Assembly (NCBI RefSeq): GCF_030294945.1
Contig: NZ_AP018448.1
Location: 7,970,501 to 8,034,500 of the forward strand
Length of the DNA stretch: 64,000 nt
Direction: 5' to 3'
From: Streptomyces graminofaciens
GTDB taxonomy: Bacteria; Actinomycetota; Actinomycetes; Streptomycetales; Streptomycetaceae
The notes below the pieces were generated by a model. The model was given only the letters and a program-made list of their open reading frames with translations. It was not told where the DNA came from and made no database searches. Of this stretch, positions 48,569 to 59,143 are shown piece by piece; the stretch's first letter is position 1, and every line of letters begins with the position of its first letter. The position numbers and the translations under genes were made by a program.

Positions 48569-51355
48569 TCAGCGGAGCGTCGATGTCTCGCCGCCCTCGG
48601 CCCTCGTGAGCGCGACCCCCGCCAGACCGCGCAGCCTGCGTTCCGCCACGGCGGTCAGCTCGGCGGCGGCCGGTGGGGTCCGGCCCAGGCCGATGGCGTA
48701 GCGGGCGGGGGCCGTGGTGAAGGGGCGGGGCCAGGCGTGGCACTCCGGGGCCGCCTCGGCGAGGTCGGTGATCAGGGCCCGCATCCTGCCCCGTACCCGG
48801 CCCTCGTCCGCACCCTCTTCCACCGTCACGATCGCCCAGGCGGCGTGGCGGCGGTGGAGTGGGGGAGGGGCGAGGAGGTCGGCCCACGGACAGCCCTCCT
48901 CCAGCAACTCCCAAGCCCGGAACAGCTCCTGCGTGATCAGGTCGCGCATGCCCGTCGTGACCTGGTCCGTGCACGGGCGCACCGGGGCCGAGGGTGTCGC
49001 GATGGTCAGGGGGAGGGCCTGGGAGGACTCGGTCGTGGGTCCCACCGGCTCACGCCAGTCCCACGCCGCCCACGTCGCGAAGAAGTGCCGTAGGAGGTCG
49101 GCCGGCGGCAGGTCGCCCGCCTCGCTCGCGGTGCGGGCCGCCAGGACGGACCAGGCCAGGCCCGGCAGGCCGCCGAACGGTGCCGAGTCCAGGCCCCGCG
49201 CCTTCGCCCAGGCCTTGACCTGCCTGGCCAGCCGGGCGAAGGCCGGCCCGTGGGCGCCCGCCGAGGCGAGTACCGCGTCGGCGTCGCTCACCGCGCTGAG
49301 CGCGATCGCCGCCGCCTCGCCCAACTCGGCCCGGCGGTCCACCGCCTCCGTGGGGTCCAGCGATCCGGTGGCCACGACGGCCAGGTCCACGTCCAGCCCG
49401 TCCAGCCGCAGCCGCAGACCGGGTACGCGCGCCCCGACCACCTCGCGCACGTCGCCGGCCTCACGCGTCGCCTCGCTCAAATCCGCCTGTACAGCGGCGA
49501 GTTCGACCGTACCGGGCAGGGCCGCCACCAGGTCCAGGTCCGCGCCGGGCAGCGCGCAGCCCATGCGCCGGGAGCCGACGACATGCACGACGCCGCCGGG
49601 GAACGCGTCCGCGACGAGGCGAGTGACCCGGTCCGCCACGGCGGCGTCGCCGACCTCGCCGACCTCGTCGTCCCCGCCGATCTCGTACGGTGTCGGCTCC
49701 TCCCGCCAGCGCACCTCTCCCGTCCCCAGGCTCACCGTCCCCCGCACCCGCATCGGCTCGTCCCCGCGTCGCGACAGCAGCGCCAGCTCGCCGACCCTGG
49801 CCGGCATGGGGGCGAGCCGGGCCGCGCAGACGGCGGCCAGGGTGTTCGGGTCGGTGGCGCGGCCCAGGCTCAGGTGCGGGGTGAAGCCCTCGTGGCGGCC
49901 GCGGCAGCGCGGGAAGTGGCGTACGAGGGTGCTGTGCAGCTCGGCCCAGGGCTCCTCGCCGACCGCCGCCGGGTCGAGCCACACCGTCGCGTCGTCCCGG
50001 TGGCCGAACCAGTGCACGCCCTCCAGCCGGGCGTCGAACGGAGTCGTCGTGGCCGTCGCGAGCACCGCGGCCGCCTGCTCGAAGGCGTGTTCCGGTACGA
50101 AGCCGAAGAGCAGGTTCACATGCGGGGGCCAACGGTGGATCTGCGGGTCGTGCTCCCGGCGGATGTCCTGCAGCGGCGGCCACAGCTCCTCGGGAGGGAG
50201 CCACGCCAGGGCTGTACGGGGTGTCGGCCGGGCGTCGAGGCATGCGAAGGCGGTGTCCGGGGCGTCAGGCCCCACCTCCGCCCGTACGCCGTAGTGGTCC
50301 GAGATGTACAGCCCGTCCGGCGAGGGCGCGTCCCCGTACAGGTCGGCCGACCGCACCCCCAGACCCTGCCCGCGCACCAGCACCCGGTCCAGCCGTGACA
50401 CCCGCCCCGTCAGGGAGGAGACCGCCGCCAGCGGGTTGGCGCCCGGGTCGAAGGTCGGCGTCATGTCGTCCGGGCCGTGCGTCTCGCTCCACGCGTCCCG
50501 CATCCCGAGCGTCAGCTGGGGTGTGTCGCCGCCGTCGTTGAAGTCGCCCAACAGGACCAGATCGGCTTCCAGGGCCGCCAGTCCCTCGGCCAACCGGGTT
50601 AGTTCGGCGGTGCGGCGACCGGCACCGTTCTCGGAATGATCGCTGCTCAGGTGGGTGGCCGCGATGACGAGGGGCCGCGTGGCTGTCTCCACCACGATCG
50701 CGGTCACCGCCTTGTGCGGGCCCAGCGCGTGGAACGCGGCCTCGCGGACCGGCAGCCGGCTCAGGAGCAGCAGACCGCACTCGTCCACGTCCCGCCCGCG
50801 CGGGTCCGTCCCCAGCGTCCAGCCCGCCCGCACCCAGGGCTCGCGCAGCAGCATGGCCAGCAGCTCCGGCTCGACCTCCTGCAACGCGATCACGTCGACC
50901 TCGGCGTCACGCAGGGCACGCAACAGCAGCGGCCTGCGCCCGGCGCTGTCGATCAGGTCGGCGTCGTACCGATCCCAGAGGGTGTTCCAGGTCAGCACCC
51001 GTACACCTTCGGAGCCGGCGCCTCTCGGTGAGCGGGTGGGCACCCAGCTCTCCCCGTCCCACGCGTGCGGCGTGCGCGCCGTGAAGAACGGCGCCCGGAG
51101 CAGACGGGCCTCCCGTACGCGCCCCGCCTCCGTCGCGTCGATCCGGTCCACACCCGTCGCCCGGTCCCAGACCACCTCGCCGTCCGCCTCGAAGAACAGC
51201 ACCCGGTGCCACGGGATCTCGCCGCCGGGCACGAACGCGGGCAGGGGGACCCGCTTGGGCGGGGCGTTCCGCTGAAGGACGCCGAGCACGAAGCGGGCCG
51301 GGTCGAAGCGCGCGTCCCAGCGCACCCGGTGATAGATCTCCTCGCTCGTACGCAC
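48569..51355 (-). CDS. Multidomain RNA-repair protein: DUF504, EEP nuclease, 2H phosphoesterase, poly(A) polymerase
   Basis: The 928-residue protein strings together four domains. Residues 1-75 match DUF504/MJ1316 ([20 protein letters not shown]), proposed to recognise RNA ends. Residues 117-362 are an endonuclease/exonuclease/phosphatase fold with Asn124, Glu160, GDFND at 270-274 and SDHYGV at 352. Residues 375-550 are a 2H phosphoesterase with PHVNLLF and PHLSLGR. Residues 575-880 resemble a eukaryotic-type poly(A) polymerase: [20 protein letters not shown], a third Asp in LDVDLAV, and [20 protein letters not shown]. It starts at GTG (51355) 6 bases after the ligase-kinase stop, so the two form an operon. 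The end-repair roles are inferred from domains. Confidence 0.85.
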   Translation of the reverse strand: MRTSEEIYHRVRWDARFDPARFVLGVLQRNAPPKRVPLPAFVPGGEIPWHRVLFFEADGEVVWDRATGVDRIDATEAGRVREARLLRAPFFTARTPHAWDGESWVPTRSPRGAGSEGVRVLTWNTLWDRYDADLIDSAGRRPLLLRALRDAEVDVIALQEVEPELLAMLLREPWVRAGWTLGTDPRGRDVDECGLLLLSRLPVREAAFHALGPHKAVTAIVVETATRPLVIAATHLSSDHSENGAGRRTAELTRLAEGLAALEADLVLLGDFNDGGDTPQLTLGMRDAWSETHGPDDMTPTFDPGANPLAAVSSLTGRVSRLDRVLVRGQGLGVRSADLYGDAPSPDGLYISDHYGVRAEVGPDAPDTAFACLDARPTPRTALAWLPPEELWPPLQDIRREHDPQIHRWPPHVNLLFGFVPEHAFEQAAAVLATATTTPFDARLEGVHWFGHRDDATVWLDPAAVGEEPWAELHSTLVRHFPRCRGRHEGFTPHLSLGRATDPNTLAAVCAARLAPMPARVGELALLSRRGDEPMRVRGTVSLGTGEVRWREEPTPYEIGGDDEVGEVGDAAVADRVTRLVADAFPGGVVHVVGSRRMGCALPGADLDLVAALPGTVELAAVQADLSEATREAGDVREVVGARVPGLRLRLDGLDVDLAVVATGSLDPTEAVDRRAELGEAAAIALSAVSDADAVLASAGAHGPAFARLARQVKAWAKARGLDSAPFGGLPGLAWSVLAARTASEAGDLPPADLLRHFFATWAAWDWREPVGPTTESSQALPLTIATPSAPVRPCTDQVTTGMRDLITQELFRAWELLEEGCPWADLLAPPPLHRRHAAWAIVTVEEGADEGRVRGRMRALITDLAEAAPECHAWPRPFTTAPARYAIGLGRTPPAAAELTAVAERRLRGLAGVALTRAEGGETSTLR

Positions 51356-51361
51356 GGTTCC

Positions 51362-53050
51362 TCAGACCTCTTCCTCTATGGTCCCGCTCGCCCCGATGTA
51401 CCAGGTGCGGTGCGCGTCGCCCGGATACGGCGGGGCGAAGCGGCGCAACTGCGCCGTGAGCACCTCGGGCGGTACCGGGTGCTCGCGGCGGGTGTTGCGT
51501 CGGATCAGCTCGGCCTCGTCGACCAGGACCACGGCATGGGTGATCAGGGCGTTGCGGCGGTGGGCGACCGCGTGCACCAGCGAGCGCTGCTGATGGTTGA
51601 GCGAGGTGGCGTCCCACACCACCGTCCCGTCGGCGGCCAGCGCCCCGTCCAGCCGGTCGAGCCCCGCGCGCAGCACGTCCGGGTTGGCCCGCTGGTCGGC
51701 CCGTGCGCCGCGCGCCTCGCGCAGATCGTCCAGCGACACGTACGCGTCCACGCCCGTGAGCCCCCGGGCGAACGTGCTCTTGCCGCTGCCCGCCGGACCG
51801 ACCAGCTGGATCAGCCTCGGGAAGGCCCCCGACCGCCACCGCCACGTCGCGGCGACGGCCTCGTCGGCGGCTCCGGAGCCGCCCCCGCCCATCCGCCCCC
51901 GCGCATACGCCTCCCGCGCTTCGGCCCGGCAGCGGACGGCCGCGTCGGGCGGCAGCCCGGCGAACGCCTCCCGCAGGGCGCCCTCGTCCAGGCCCGGCAC
52001 CTCCTCGGCGTGCAGCGCCGACCACTCCACCTGCTCGCGCGCCTCGTCCGTCACCGCCGTGGCACGGGCGACCGCGTGCAGCAGCCCGAGGTCGGCGGCG
52101 AGGGACAGCCGGGCCAGGCCGGTCCGGCGGTCCTCGTCCGGATACGGCCGGTGCAGCGCGGGGTGCAGCCCCACGAGGTCGGCGACCCGGCGCGCGAGCG
52201 GCATACCCACGACCCCGGCCAGCCGCGCCGCGAGCCGGGCCCGCCGGCCGCCGTGGTCGTGGCCGTGCAGCAGCGCGGCCAGTACGCCGACGAGCCGGTC
52301 GTCGCCGGTCCGCCCGGCCGCATCGAAGCGGGCGACGGCCTCCCGGTCCCCCTCGGCGGGCAGCCCGACGGCCTCCGCCAGCGCCCCCGCGTCCACGGGC
52401 GCCCCGGAACGCACCGCCCACAGCGGGGCCCCCGCCCCGAGGCCGTTCTCGACGACGGCCGCGTGCATCCAGTGCGTGTCCGTCCGTACATGCCCCGCCC
52501 GCACCCACTTGGCGACGCGGGCGCCGAACTCCTCCGCGCCGAAGCCGTCCACGACCCGGACGACGTACCCCTCCTGCCGCCCGAGGTCCAGCCGCAGCGC
52601 GCGCAGCGCCCGCTCGTCGAACACGCCCCGCCACAGCACGCGCGGCACGGGGACCCCGAGTCCGCGCAGAAAGGCCACCGTCCGGTCCCAGTCCAGGCAG
52701 CGCCCGTCCCCGTCCCACACCGAGAAGCCGTAGAACCAGCTGTCCAGGTCGTCGTAGGGGATGGAGTGGCGGGCGAACATGTTCTCCCCGCACACCCGCC
52801 AGCCCGCCGGAACGGCGTGGCCGACGCGGGCCTGGAGCGCCTTGACCCAGGTACGGGAGGGGTGGTGCGCGGAGTCGAGTGAGCGGGCGTGCAGGCCGTC
52901 GGCGTACAGCGTGGTGTTCTCGCCGTCGAGCTTCTCGGTCACGACGACCTCGCGACCGCGCAGGCCGGACAGGTCGGTGACCCGGAGATCATCGGCGGTC
53001 GCGCCGGGGGACCAGGGCAGATGCCTGGTCCGCGGGTAGTGCGTACGCAT
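51362..53050 (-). CDS. RNA ligase - polynucleotide kinase fusion
   Basis: A 562-residue protein. The N-terminal half is an Rnl2-like RNA ligase with the adenylated Lys40 in TEKLDGENTTLYA, motif III WFYGFSVWD, motif IV EGYVVRVVD and motif V AKWVRAGH. A helical middle (about 240-400), possibly HD-like, joins it to a C-terminal P-loop kinase at 418-426 (GPAGSGKST) with SLDDLRE and the lid RRNTRREHPVPPEVL, as in T4 Pnkp. It could phosphorylate 5'-OH RNA ends and seal them. GGGGGAA precedes the ATG. It is divergent from the S10 operon. Confidence 0.9.
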   Translation of the reverse strand: MRTHYPRTRHLPWSPGATADDLRVTDLSGLRGREVVVTEKLDGENTTLYADGLHARSLDSAHHPSRTWVKALQARVGHAVPAGWRVCGENMFARHSIPYDDLDSWFYGFSVWDGDGRCLDWDRTVAFLRGLGVPVPRVLWRGVFDERALRALRLDLGRQEGYVVRVVDGFGAEEFGARVAKWVRAGHVRTDTHWMHAAVVENGLGAGAPLWAVRSGAPVDAGALAEAVGLPAEGDREAVARFDAAGRTGDDRLVGVLAALLHGHDHGGRRARLAARLAGVVGMPLARRVADLVGLHPALHRPYPDEDRRTGLARLSLAADLGLLHAVARATAVTDEAREQVEWSALHAEEVPGLDEGALREAFAGLPPDAAVRCRAEAREAYARGRMGGGGSGAADEAVAATWRWRSGAFPRLIQLVGPAGSGKSTFARGLTGVDAYVSLDDLREARGARADQRANPDVLRAGLDRLDGALAADGTVVWDATSLNHQQRSLVHAVAHRRNALITHAVVLVDEAELIRRNTRREHPVPPEVLTAQLRRFAPPYPGDAHRTWYIGASGTIEEEV

Positions 53051-53249
53051 CGTGAACGTTCCCCCGTGACAGCCGACGTACCTGATCAGCGTAGGAGCGC
53101 GCGGCAGCGGCGAGCGAGCGGATTACCGGCGGCTCGGGGTCCCGTCATCAACCAGGCCGGGTGAAGCCGGTCCCGTCGTGAAACCCCTTCCCCGGCCTCC
53201 GCGAGCGCTCCACTCGTGGCCCCGGTCCCTCGGTGGAACGGCGCCGGGT

Positions 53250-53277
53250 TTGACCTGCGTCACTCTCGGGGTAGTCT
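53250..53277 (+). promoter_or_regulatory. Candidate S10-operon promoter
   Basis: TTGACC (53250-53255) and TAGTCT (53272-53277) with a 16-base spacer form a good principal-sigma promoter. The gap 53051-53662 holds no gene that I can support and would give a leader of about 380 bases before rpsJ, containing the shared 25-base element. Confidence 0.65.
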
Positions 53278-53573
53278 CTCCGGCTCGATTGGCGGAGCCC
53301 CTGCCCTGTATGGCAGACTAGCGGGGTTGCTCGGTCGAGTGTTGATGCTGCGCGCCTCCCGCCGGGAGGACTGGAAGCGAGTCCCACGGTACTCGTCGCC
53401 TTAACTGCCTTACGGCAGCGCTGGGGCGGACGTACGGGAATCTTCCGGGAAGTGTCAGTGCGGCACAGACCAGGCACCCGGTGGGCCTTCCGCCCCCGGC
53501 CCGCGGTTCCGGAAGGGCCGTGTTTCCCGGATGGGGATGCTCGAACCAAGGGGCATCTGTGTCAGTGGAAGCG

Positions 53574-53598
53574 CGACACACCCGACCGCGTGGGTCGG
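53574..53598 (+). promoter_or_regulatory. 25-base leader element shared with rpsL
   Basis: Identical over 25 bases to 38019-38043 upstream of rpsL, with the same CCGACC/GGTCGG hairpin. It ends 64 bases before the rpsJ start. Confidence 0.75.
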
Positions 53599-53662
53599 AG
53601 GAGCGGGTGACGGAACACCGGGTTCCAGAGCGTTAAACGAGACAAAGGACTACTGAGTAGCC

Positions 53663-53971
53663 ATGGCGGGACAGAAGATCCGCATCCGGCTCAAGGCCTA
53701 CGACCACGAGGTCATCGACTCCTCGGCGAAGAAGATCGTCGAGACGGTGACCCGCACTGGTGCGTCGGTCGCGGGCCCGGTGCCGCTGCCCACTGAGAAG
53801 AACGTGTACTGCGTCATCAAGTCGCCGCACAAGTACAAGGACTCGCGCGAGCACTTCGAGATGCGCACGCACAAGCGCCTGATCGACATTCTCGACCCCA
53901 CCCCCAAGACCGTTGACTCTCTGATGCGACTCGACCTCCCGGCCGGTGTCGACATCGAGATCAAGCTCTAG
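53663..53971 (+). CDS. rpsJ: 30S ribosomal protein S10
   Basis: A 102-residue S10 (NusE), also part of the antitermination complex. It shows [20 protein letters not shown] and [20 protein letters not shown]. It is the first gene of the S10 operon. Confidence 0.98.
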   Translation: MAGQKIRIRLKAYDHEVIDSSAKKIVETVTRTGASVAGPVPLPTEKNVYCVIKSPHKYKDSREHFEMRTHKRLIDILDPTPKTVDSLMRLDLPAGVDIEIKL

Positions 53972-53988
53972 GGGTCGGTGAGCTGAGA

Positions 53989-54633
53989 ATGGCTAAGCAG
54001 ATCAAGGGCATCCTGGGCGAGAAGCTCGGCATGACGCAGGTGTGGGACGAGAACAACCGTGTTGTTCCGGTCACCGTCGTCAAGGCCGGCCCCAACGTCG
54101 TGACCCAGGTTCGTACGAACGACGTCGACGGCTACGAGTCGGTCCAGATCGCCTTCGGCGAGATCGACCCGCGCAAGGTGAACAAGCCCCTCAAGGGCCA
54201 CTTCGCCAAGGCCGACGTCACCCCCCGCCGCCACCTCGTCGAGATCCGTACCGCTGACGCCAGCGAGTACACCCTCGGCCAGGAGATCACCGCTGAGGTG
54301 TTCGAGGCCGGCATCAAGGTCGACGTGACCGGCAAGAGCAAGGGCAAGGGCTTCGCCGGTGTCATGAAGCGTCACAACTTCAAGGGCCTCGGCGCCGGAC
54401 ACGGCACCCAGCGCAAGCACCGCTCTCCCGGCTCCATCGGTGGCTGCGCCACCCCGGGCCGCGTGTTCAAGGGCCTCCGCATGGCGGGTCGCATGGGCAA
54501 CGAGCGCGTCACCACCCAGAACCTGACCGTCCACGCCGTTGACGCGGAGAAGGGTCTGCTGCTCATCAAGGGCGCGGTTCCCGGTCCGAACGGCGGCCTC
54601 GTCCTGGTCCGCACCGCGGCCAAGGGGGCCTGA
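53989..54633 (+). CDS. rplC: 50S ribosomal protein L3
   Basis: A 214-residue L3, one of the first assembly proteins. The long loop near the peptidyl transferase centre is visible as [20 protein letters not shown]. It starts 17 bases after rpsJ. Confidence 0.98.
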   Translation: MAKQIKGILGEKLGMTQVWDENNRVVPVTVVKAGPNVVTQVRTNDVDGYESVQIAFGEIDPRKVNKPLKGHFAKADVTPRRHLVEIRTADASEYTLGQEITAEVFEAGIKVDVTGKSKGKGFAGVMKRHNFKGLGAGHGTQRKHRSPGSIGGCATPGRVFKGLRMAGRMGNERVTTQNLTVHAVDAEKGLLLIKGAVPGPNGGLVLVRTAAKGA

Positions 54634-54641
54634 GGTAACCG

Positions 54642-55298
54642 ATGAGCACTGTTGACATCCTTTCGCCTGCAGGCGAGAAGACCGGTAGCGTCGAGCTCCC
54701 CGCGGAGATCTTCGGCGTGGAGAAGGTCAGCATCCCGCTGATCCACCAGGTCGTCGTCGCGCAGAACGCGGCTGCCCGCCAGGGCACCCACAAGACCAAG
54801 ACCCGTGGCGAAGTCCGTGGTGGTGGCAAGAAGCCTTACCGCCAGAAGGGCACCGGCCGCGCCCGTCAGGGCTCGACCCGCGCGCCGCAGTTCGCCGGTG
54901 GTGGCGTCGTGCACGGTCCCGTGCCGCGTGACTACTCGCAGCGGACCCCGAAGAAGATGAAGGCTGCCGCCCTGCGTCACGCCCTCACCGACCGGGCCCG
55001 CCACAACCGCATCCACGTCGTCTCCGGCGTGATCGAGGGCGAGGCTCCTTCCACGAAGGCCGCTCGCACGCTGTTCGGCAAGATCTCGGAGCGCAAGAAC
55101 CTGCTCCTGGTCGTCGAGCGCGCCGACGAGGCCGCGTGGCTGTCCGCCCGCAACCTGCCCCAGGTCCACATCCTGGAGCCGGGCCAGCTGAACACGTACG
55201 ACGTGATCGTCTCGGACGACGTGGTCTTCACCCAGGCCGCTCTCGAGTCCTTCGTCGCCGGCCCGAAGGCCAACGACACCGAAGGGACTGAGGTCTGA
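54642..55298 (+). CDS. rplD: 50S ribosomal protein L4
   Basis: A 218-residue L4 with the exit-tunnel loop [20 protein letters not shown]. In E. coli L4 represses the S10 operon from the leader; such control is not established here. Its stop overlaps the rplW start by one base. Confidence 0.98.
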   Translation: MSTVDILSPAGEKTGSVELPAEIFGVEKVSIPLIHQVVVAQNAAARQGTHKTKTRGEVRGGGKKPYRQKGTGRARQGSTRAPQFAGGGVVHGPVPRDYSQRTPKKMKAAALRHALTDRARHNRIHVVSGVIEGEAPSTKAARTLFGKISERKNLLLVVERADEAAWLSARNLPQVHILEPGQLNTYDVIVSDDVVFTQAALESFVAGPKANDTEGTEV

Positions 55299-55717
55299 TG
55301 GCCATCCGTCACCCCTCCATCGCCTCCAAGGCTGCGAAGGCCGCCAAGGCCGCGCGCGTCGCCAAGGCGCGTCGCCACGCCGCCGAGGGCAAGAACACCG
55401 TCGTCACCGCGCCCAGCAAGGCGTACACGGACCACCGTGACGTGCTGCTGAAGCCGGTCGTGTCGGAGAAGAGCTACGCGCTGCTCGACGAGGGCAAGTA
55501 CACCTTCGTCGTCGCGCCCGGCGCCAACAAGACCCAGATCAAGCAGGCCGTCCAGGCGGTCTTCGACGTCAAGGTCGTTGGGGTCAACACGCTCAACCGC
55601 ATCGGCAAGCGCAAGCGCACCAAGACCGGTTTCGGTCAGCGTGCCGGCTCCAAGCGCGCCATCGTGACCCTTGCCGAGGGCGACCGTATCGACATCTTCG
55701 GCGGTCCGACCGCGTAA
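55298..55717 (+). CDS. rplW: 50S ribosomal protein L23
   Basis: A 139-residue L23 at the tunnel exit, where SRP and trigger factor dock. An Ala/Lys-rich N-terminal extension of about 45 residues precedes the core ([20 protein letters not shown]). The extension is longer than in E. coli. Confidence 0.97.
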   Translation: MAIRHPSIASKAAKAAKAARVAKARRHAAEGKNTVVTAPSKAYTDHRDVLLKPVVSEKSYALLDEGKYTFVVAPGANKTQIKQAVQAVFDVKVVGVNTLNRIGKRKRTKTGFGQRAGSKRAIVTLAEGDRIDIFGGPTA

Positions 55718-55755
55718 GCGGGTCGGATCGTCCGATATCGGACGAGGACTGAGAA

Positions 55756-56592
55756 ATGGGAATCCGCAAGTACAAGCCGACTACGCCGGGCCGTCGTGGC
55801 TCCAGCGTCGCCGACTTCGTCGAGGTCACGCGGTCCACGCCGGAGAAGTCGCTGGTCCGTCCCCTGCACAGCAAGGGCGGCCGTAACAATTCCGGTCGTG
55901 TGACCGTTCGCCACCAGGGTGGCGGACACAAGCGCGCCTACCGCGTGATCGACTTCCGTCGTCACGACAAGGACGGCGTGCCGGCGAAGGTCGCGCACAT
56001 CGAGTACGACCCCAACCGCACCGCGCGCATCGCGCTGCTGCACTACGCGGACGGCGAGAAGCGCTACATCCTCGCCCCCCGCAACCTGTCGCAGGGTGAC
56101 CGCGTGGAGAACGGCCCCGGGGCCGACATCAAGCCGGGCAACAACCTGGCGCTCCGCAACATCCCGGTCGGTACCACGATCCACGCGATCGAGCTCCGTC
56201 CCGGTGGCGGCGCCAAGTTCGCCCGCTCCGCCGGTGCCTCCGTGCAGCTGCTCGCGAAGGAGGGCGCCTACGCCCACCTCCGCATGCCGTCCGGTGAGAT
56301 CCGCCTGGTCGACGTGCGCTGCCGCGCCACCGTCGGCGAGGTCGGCAACGCCGAGCAGAGCAACATCAACTGGGGCAAGGCCGGCCGCAAGCGCTGGCTG
56401 GGCGTCCGCCCGACCGTTCGCGGTGTGGCGATGAACCCGGTTGACCACCCCCACGGTGGTGGTGAGGGCAAGACCTCCGGTGGTCGCCACCCGGTCAGCC
56501 CCTGGGGTCAGAAGGAGGGTCGTACTCGTTCGCCGAAGAAGGCTTCGAACAAGTACATCGTCCGCCGCCGCAAGACGAACAAGAAGCGCTAG
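55756..56592 (+). CDS. rplB: 50S ribosomal protein L2
   Basis: A 278-residue L2 needed for peptidyl transferase activity. It has [20 protein letters not shown] with the conserved His and the C-terminal [17 protein letters not shown]. Confidence 0.98.
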   Translation: MGIRKYKPTTPGRRGSSVADFVEVTRSTPEKSLVRPLHSKGGRNNSGRVTVRHQGGGHKRAYRVIDFRRHDKDGVPAKVAHIEYDPNRTARIALLHYADGEKRYILAPRNLSQGDRVENGPGADIKPGNNLALRNIPVGTTIHAIELRPGGGAKFARSAGASVQLLAKEGAYAHLRMPSGEIRLVDVRCRATVGEVGNAEQSNINWGKAGRKRWLGVRPTVRGVAMNPVDHPHGGGEGKTSGGRHPVSPWGQKEGRTRSPKKASNKYIVRRRKTNKKR

Positions 56593-56604
56593 GAGCGGGT
56601 TTAG

Positions 56605-56886
56605 ATGCCGCGCAGTCTCAAGAAGGGGCCCTTCGTCGACGACCACCTGATCAAGAAGGTGGACGCCCAGAACGAAGCCGGCACCAAGAACGTCATCAAG
56701 ACCTGGTCCCGTCGCTCCATGATCGTGCCGGCCATGCTCGGCCACACGCTCGCGGTGCACAACGGCAAGACCCACATCCCGGTGTTCGTCACCGAGTCGA
56801 TGGTCGGTCACAAGCTCGGCGAGTTCTCGCCGACGCGTACCTTCCGGGGTCACGTCAAGGACGACCGGAAGTCGAAGCGCCGCTAA
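56605..56886 (+). CDS. rpsS: 30S ribosomal protein S19
   Basis: A 93-residue S19 of the 30S head, with [18 protein letters not shown] and [16 protein letters not shown]. Confidence 0.98.
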   Translation: MPRSLKKGPFVDDHLIKKVDAQNEAGTKNVIKTWSRRSMIVPAMLGHTLAVHNGKTHIPVFVTESMVGHKLGEFSPTRTFRGHVKDDRKSKRR

Positions 56887-56930
56887 CCGCGGATCGCATT
56901 CAGACACGTAAGTAACTGAGAGGGACAACC

Positions 56931-57278
56931 ATGGAAGCCAGGGCCCAAGCGCGGTACATCCGCGTCACGCCCATGAAGGCCCGCCGCGTGGTGGACCTTA
57001 TCCGTGGCATGGACGCCACGGAGGCTCAGGCGGTCCTGCGATTCGCCCCGCAGGCCGCTTCCGTGCCCGTCGGCAAGGTGCTCGACAGCGCCATCGCCAA
57101 CGCCGCGCACAACTACGACCACCCGGACGCCACGTCGCTGTTCATCAGCGAGGCGTACGTCGACGAGGGTCCGACCCTGAAGCGGTTCCGGCCGCGCGCC
57201 CAGGGCCGTGCCTACCGGATCCGCAAGCGGACCAGCCACATCACCGTGGTCGTCAGCAGCAAGGAAGGAACCCGGTAA
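56931..57278 (+). CDS. rplV: 50S ribosomal protein L22
   Basis: A 115-residue L22 with the tunnel beta-hairpin region ending [20 protein letters not shown]. Its stop overlaps the rpsC start by one base. Confidence 0.97.
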   Translation: MEARAQARYIRVTPMKARRVVDLIRGMDATEAQAVLRFAPQAASVPVGKVLDSAIANAAHNYDHPDATSLFISEAYVDEGPTLKRFRPRAQGRAYRIRKRTSHITVVVSSKEGTR

Positions 57279-58108
57279 TGGGCCAGAAGGTTAACCCGCA
57301 TGGGTTCCGGCTCGGCATCACCACGGACTTCAAGTCCCGCTGGTACGCCGACAAGCTGTACAAGGACTACGTCAAGGAAGACGTCGCCATCCGTCGGATG
57401 ATGACGTCCGGCATGGAGCGCGCCGGTATCTCGAAGGTTGAGATCGAGCGCACCCGTGACCGTGTCCGCGTGGACATCCACACCGCGCGTCCGGGCATCG
57501 TCATCGGCCGCCGTGGCGCCGAGGCCGACCGCATCCGCGGTGACCTCGAGAAGCTCACGGGCAAGCAGGTCCAGCTGAACATCCTCGAGGTCAAGAACCC
57601 CGAGACGGACGCTCAGCTGGTTGCTCAGGCCGTCGCCGAGCAGCTCTCCTCCCGCGTCTCCTTCCGCCGCGCCATGCGTAAGAGCATGCAGTCGGCGATG
57701 AAGGCCGGCGCCAAGGGCATCAAGATCCAGTGCGGTGGCCGCCTCGGCGGCGCCGAGATGTCCCGCTCGGAGTTCTACCGCGAGGGCCGTGTGCCCCTGC
57801 ACACGCTCCGCGCGAACGTGGACTACGGCTTCTTCGAGGCCAAGACGACCTTCGGCCGCATCGGCGTGAAGGTCTGGATCTACAAGGGCGACGTCAAGAA
57901 CATCGCCGAGGTCCGCGCCGAGAACGCCGCTGCCCGCGCCGGCAACCGCCCGGCCCGTGGTGGCGCTGACCGCCCCGCCGGCCGTGGTGGCCGCGGTGGC
58001 GAGCGTGGCGGTCGCGGTCGTAAGCCGCAGCAGGCTCCCGCTGCCGAGGCCCCCAAGGCCGAGGCTCCGGCTGCCGCTCCGGCTGAGAGCACCGGAACGG
58101 AGGCCTGA
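57278..58108 (+). CDS. rpsC: 30S ribosomal protein S3 with long Arg/Gly and Ala/Pro tail
   Basis: The 276-residue S3 has the KH domain ([20 protein letters not shown]) and the C-terminal core ([19 protein letters not shown]). About 55 extra residues follow: an RGG-rich stretch ([15 protein letters not shown]) and an Ala/Pro/Glu tail. The tail is longer than in E. coli and probably disordered at the mRNA entry side. Confidence 0.97.
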   Translation: MGQKVNPHGFRLGITTDFKSRWYADKLYKDYVKEDVAIRRMMTSGMERAGISKVEIERTRDRVRVDIHTARPGIVIGRRGAEADRIRGDLEKLTGKQVQLNILEVKNPETDAQLVAQAVAEQLSSRVSFRRAMRKSMQSAMKAGAKGIKIQCGGRLGGAEMSRSEFYREGRVPLHTLRANVDYGFFEAKTTFGRIGVKVWIYKGDVKNIAEVRAENAAARAGNRPARGGADRPAGRGGRGGERGGRGRKPQQAPAAEAPKAEAPAAAPAESTGTEA

Positions 58109-58113
58109 GGGAC

Positions 58114-58533
58114 ATGCTGATCCCCCGTAGGGTCAAGCACCGCAAGCAGCACCACCCGAAGCGTCGTGGTCAGGCCAAGGGCGGTACGACGGTTGCGTTC
58201 GGCGAGTACGGCATTCAGGCCCTCACGCCGGCGTACGTGACCAACCGCCAGATCGAGGCGGCCCGTATCGCGATGACCCGCCACATCAAGCGTGGCGGCA
58301 AGGTCTGGATCAACATCTACCCGGACCGCCCGCTCACGAAGAAGCCCGCCGAGACCCGCATGGGTTCCGGTAAGGGTTCGCCCGAGTGGTGGATCGCGAA
58401 CGTTCACCCGGGTCGGGTGATGTTCGAGCTGTCCTACCCGAACGAGAAGATCGCCCGTGAGGCCCTGACTCGCGCCGCCCACAAGCTGCCGATGAAGTGC
58501 CGGATCGTCAAGCGCGAGGCAGGTGAAGCGTGA
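58114..58533 (+). CDS. rplP: 50S ribosomal protein L16
   Basis: A 139-residue L16 beside the A-site tRNA elbow. It shows [40 protein letters not shown] and [20 protein letters not shown]. Its stop overlaps the rpmC start. Confidence 0.98.
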   Translation: MLIPRRVKHRKQHHPKRRGQAKGGTTVAFGEYGIQALTPAYVTNRQIEAARIAMTRHIKRGGKVWINIYPDRPLTKKPAETRMGSGKGSPEWWIANVHPGRVMFELSYPNEKIAREALTRAAHKLPMKCRIVKREAGEA

Positions 58534-58757
58534 TGTCGGCCGGTACCAAGGCGTCCGAGCTGCGCGAGCTGGGCAACGAGGAGCTTCTCAACAAGCTCCG
58601 CGAGGCCAAGGAAGAGCTGTTCAACCTCCGCTTCCAGGCGGCGACGGGGCAGCTCGAGAACCATGGCCGTCTGAAGGCGGTCCGCAAGGACATCGCGCGG
58701 ATCTACACCCTGATGCGCGAGCGTGAGCTGGGCATCGAAACGGTGGAGAACGCCTGA
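58533..58757 (+). CDS. rpmC: 50S ribosomal protein L29
   Basis: A 74-residue helical L29 ([20 protein letters not shown]). The ATG at 58533 overlaps the rplP stop as TGATG; a GTG directly before it is less likely. It ends in a one-base overlap with rpsQ. Confidence 0.96.
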   Translation: MSAGTKASELRELGNEELLNKLREAKEELFNLRFQAATGQLENHGRLKAVRKDIARIYTLMRERELGIETVENA

Positions 58758-59041
58758 TGAGCGAGAACAACGTGACTGAGAACACTGAGGCGCGCGGCTT
58801 CCGCAAGACCCGCGAGGGTCTCGTCGTCAGCGACAAGATGGACAAGACCGTCGTCGTCGCTGTCGAGGACCGCGTCAAGCACGCGCTGTACGGCAAGGTC
58901 ATCCGCCGTACGAACAAGCTCAAGGCGCACGACGAGCAGAACGCCGCGGGTGTCGGCGACCGCGTCCTCCTCATGGAGACCCGGCCGCTGTCCGCGACGA
59001 AGCGCTGGCGCGTCGTCGAGATCCTCGAGAAGGCCAAGTAA
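58757..59041 (+). CDS. rpsQ: 30S ribosomal protein S17
   Basis: A 94-residue S17 OB-fold protein with [20 protein letters not shown] and [20 protein letters not shown]. It is the last gene of the S10 part. Confidence 0.97.
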   Translation: MSENNVTENTEARGFRKTREGLVVSDKMDKTVVVAVEDRVKHALYGKVIRRTNKLKAHDEQNAAGVGDRVLLMETRPLSATKRWRVVEILEKAK

Positions 59042-59044
59042 TTT

Positions 59045-59115
59045 CCTGCGGGGGTAATCCCGCAGGTCAGTTCCGCCAGGCTCGGGGCGGGTGTGCAACT
59101 TTCGCACCCGCCCCG
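59045..59115 (+). promoter_or_regulatory. Two hairpins at the S10/spc boundary
   Basis: CCTGCGGG pairs with CCCGCAGG (59045-59066), then CGGGGCGGGTG pairs perfectly with CACCCGCCCCG (59083-59115). Neither has a U-tract. They fill the only sizeable gap between rpsQ and rplN and may act as attenuator, partial terminator or RNA-processing site. Confidence 0.65.
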
Positions 59116-59143
59116 GGAACCGGCAGACAAACAGGAGATAGAC

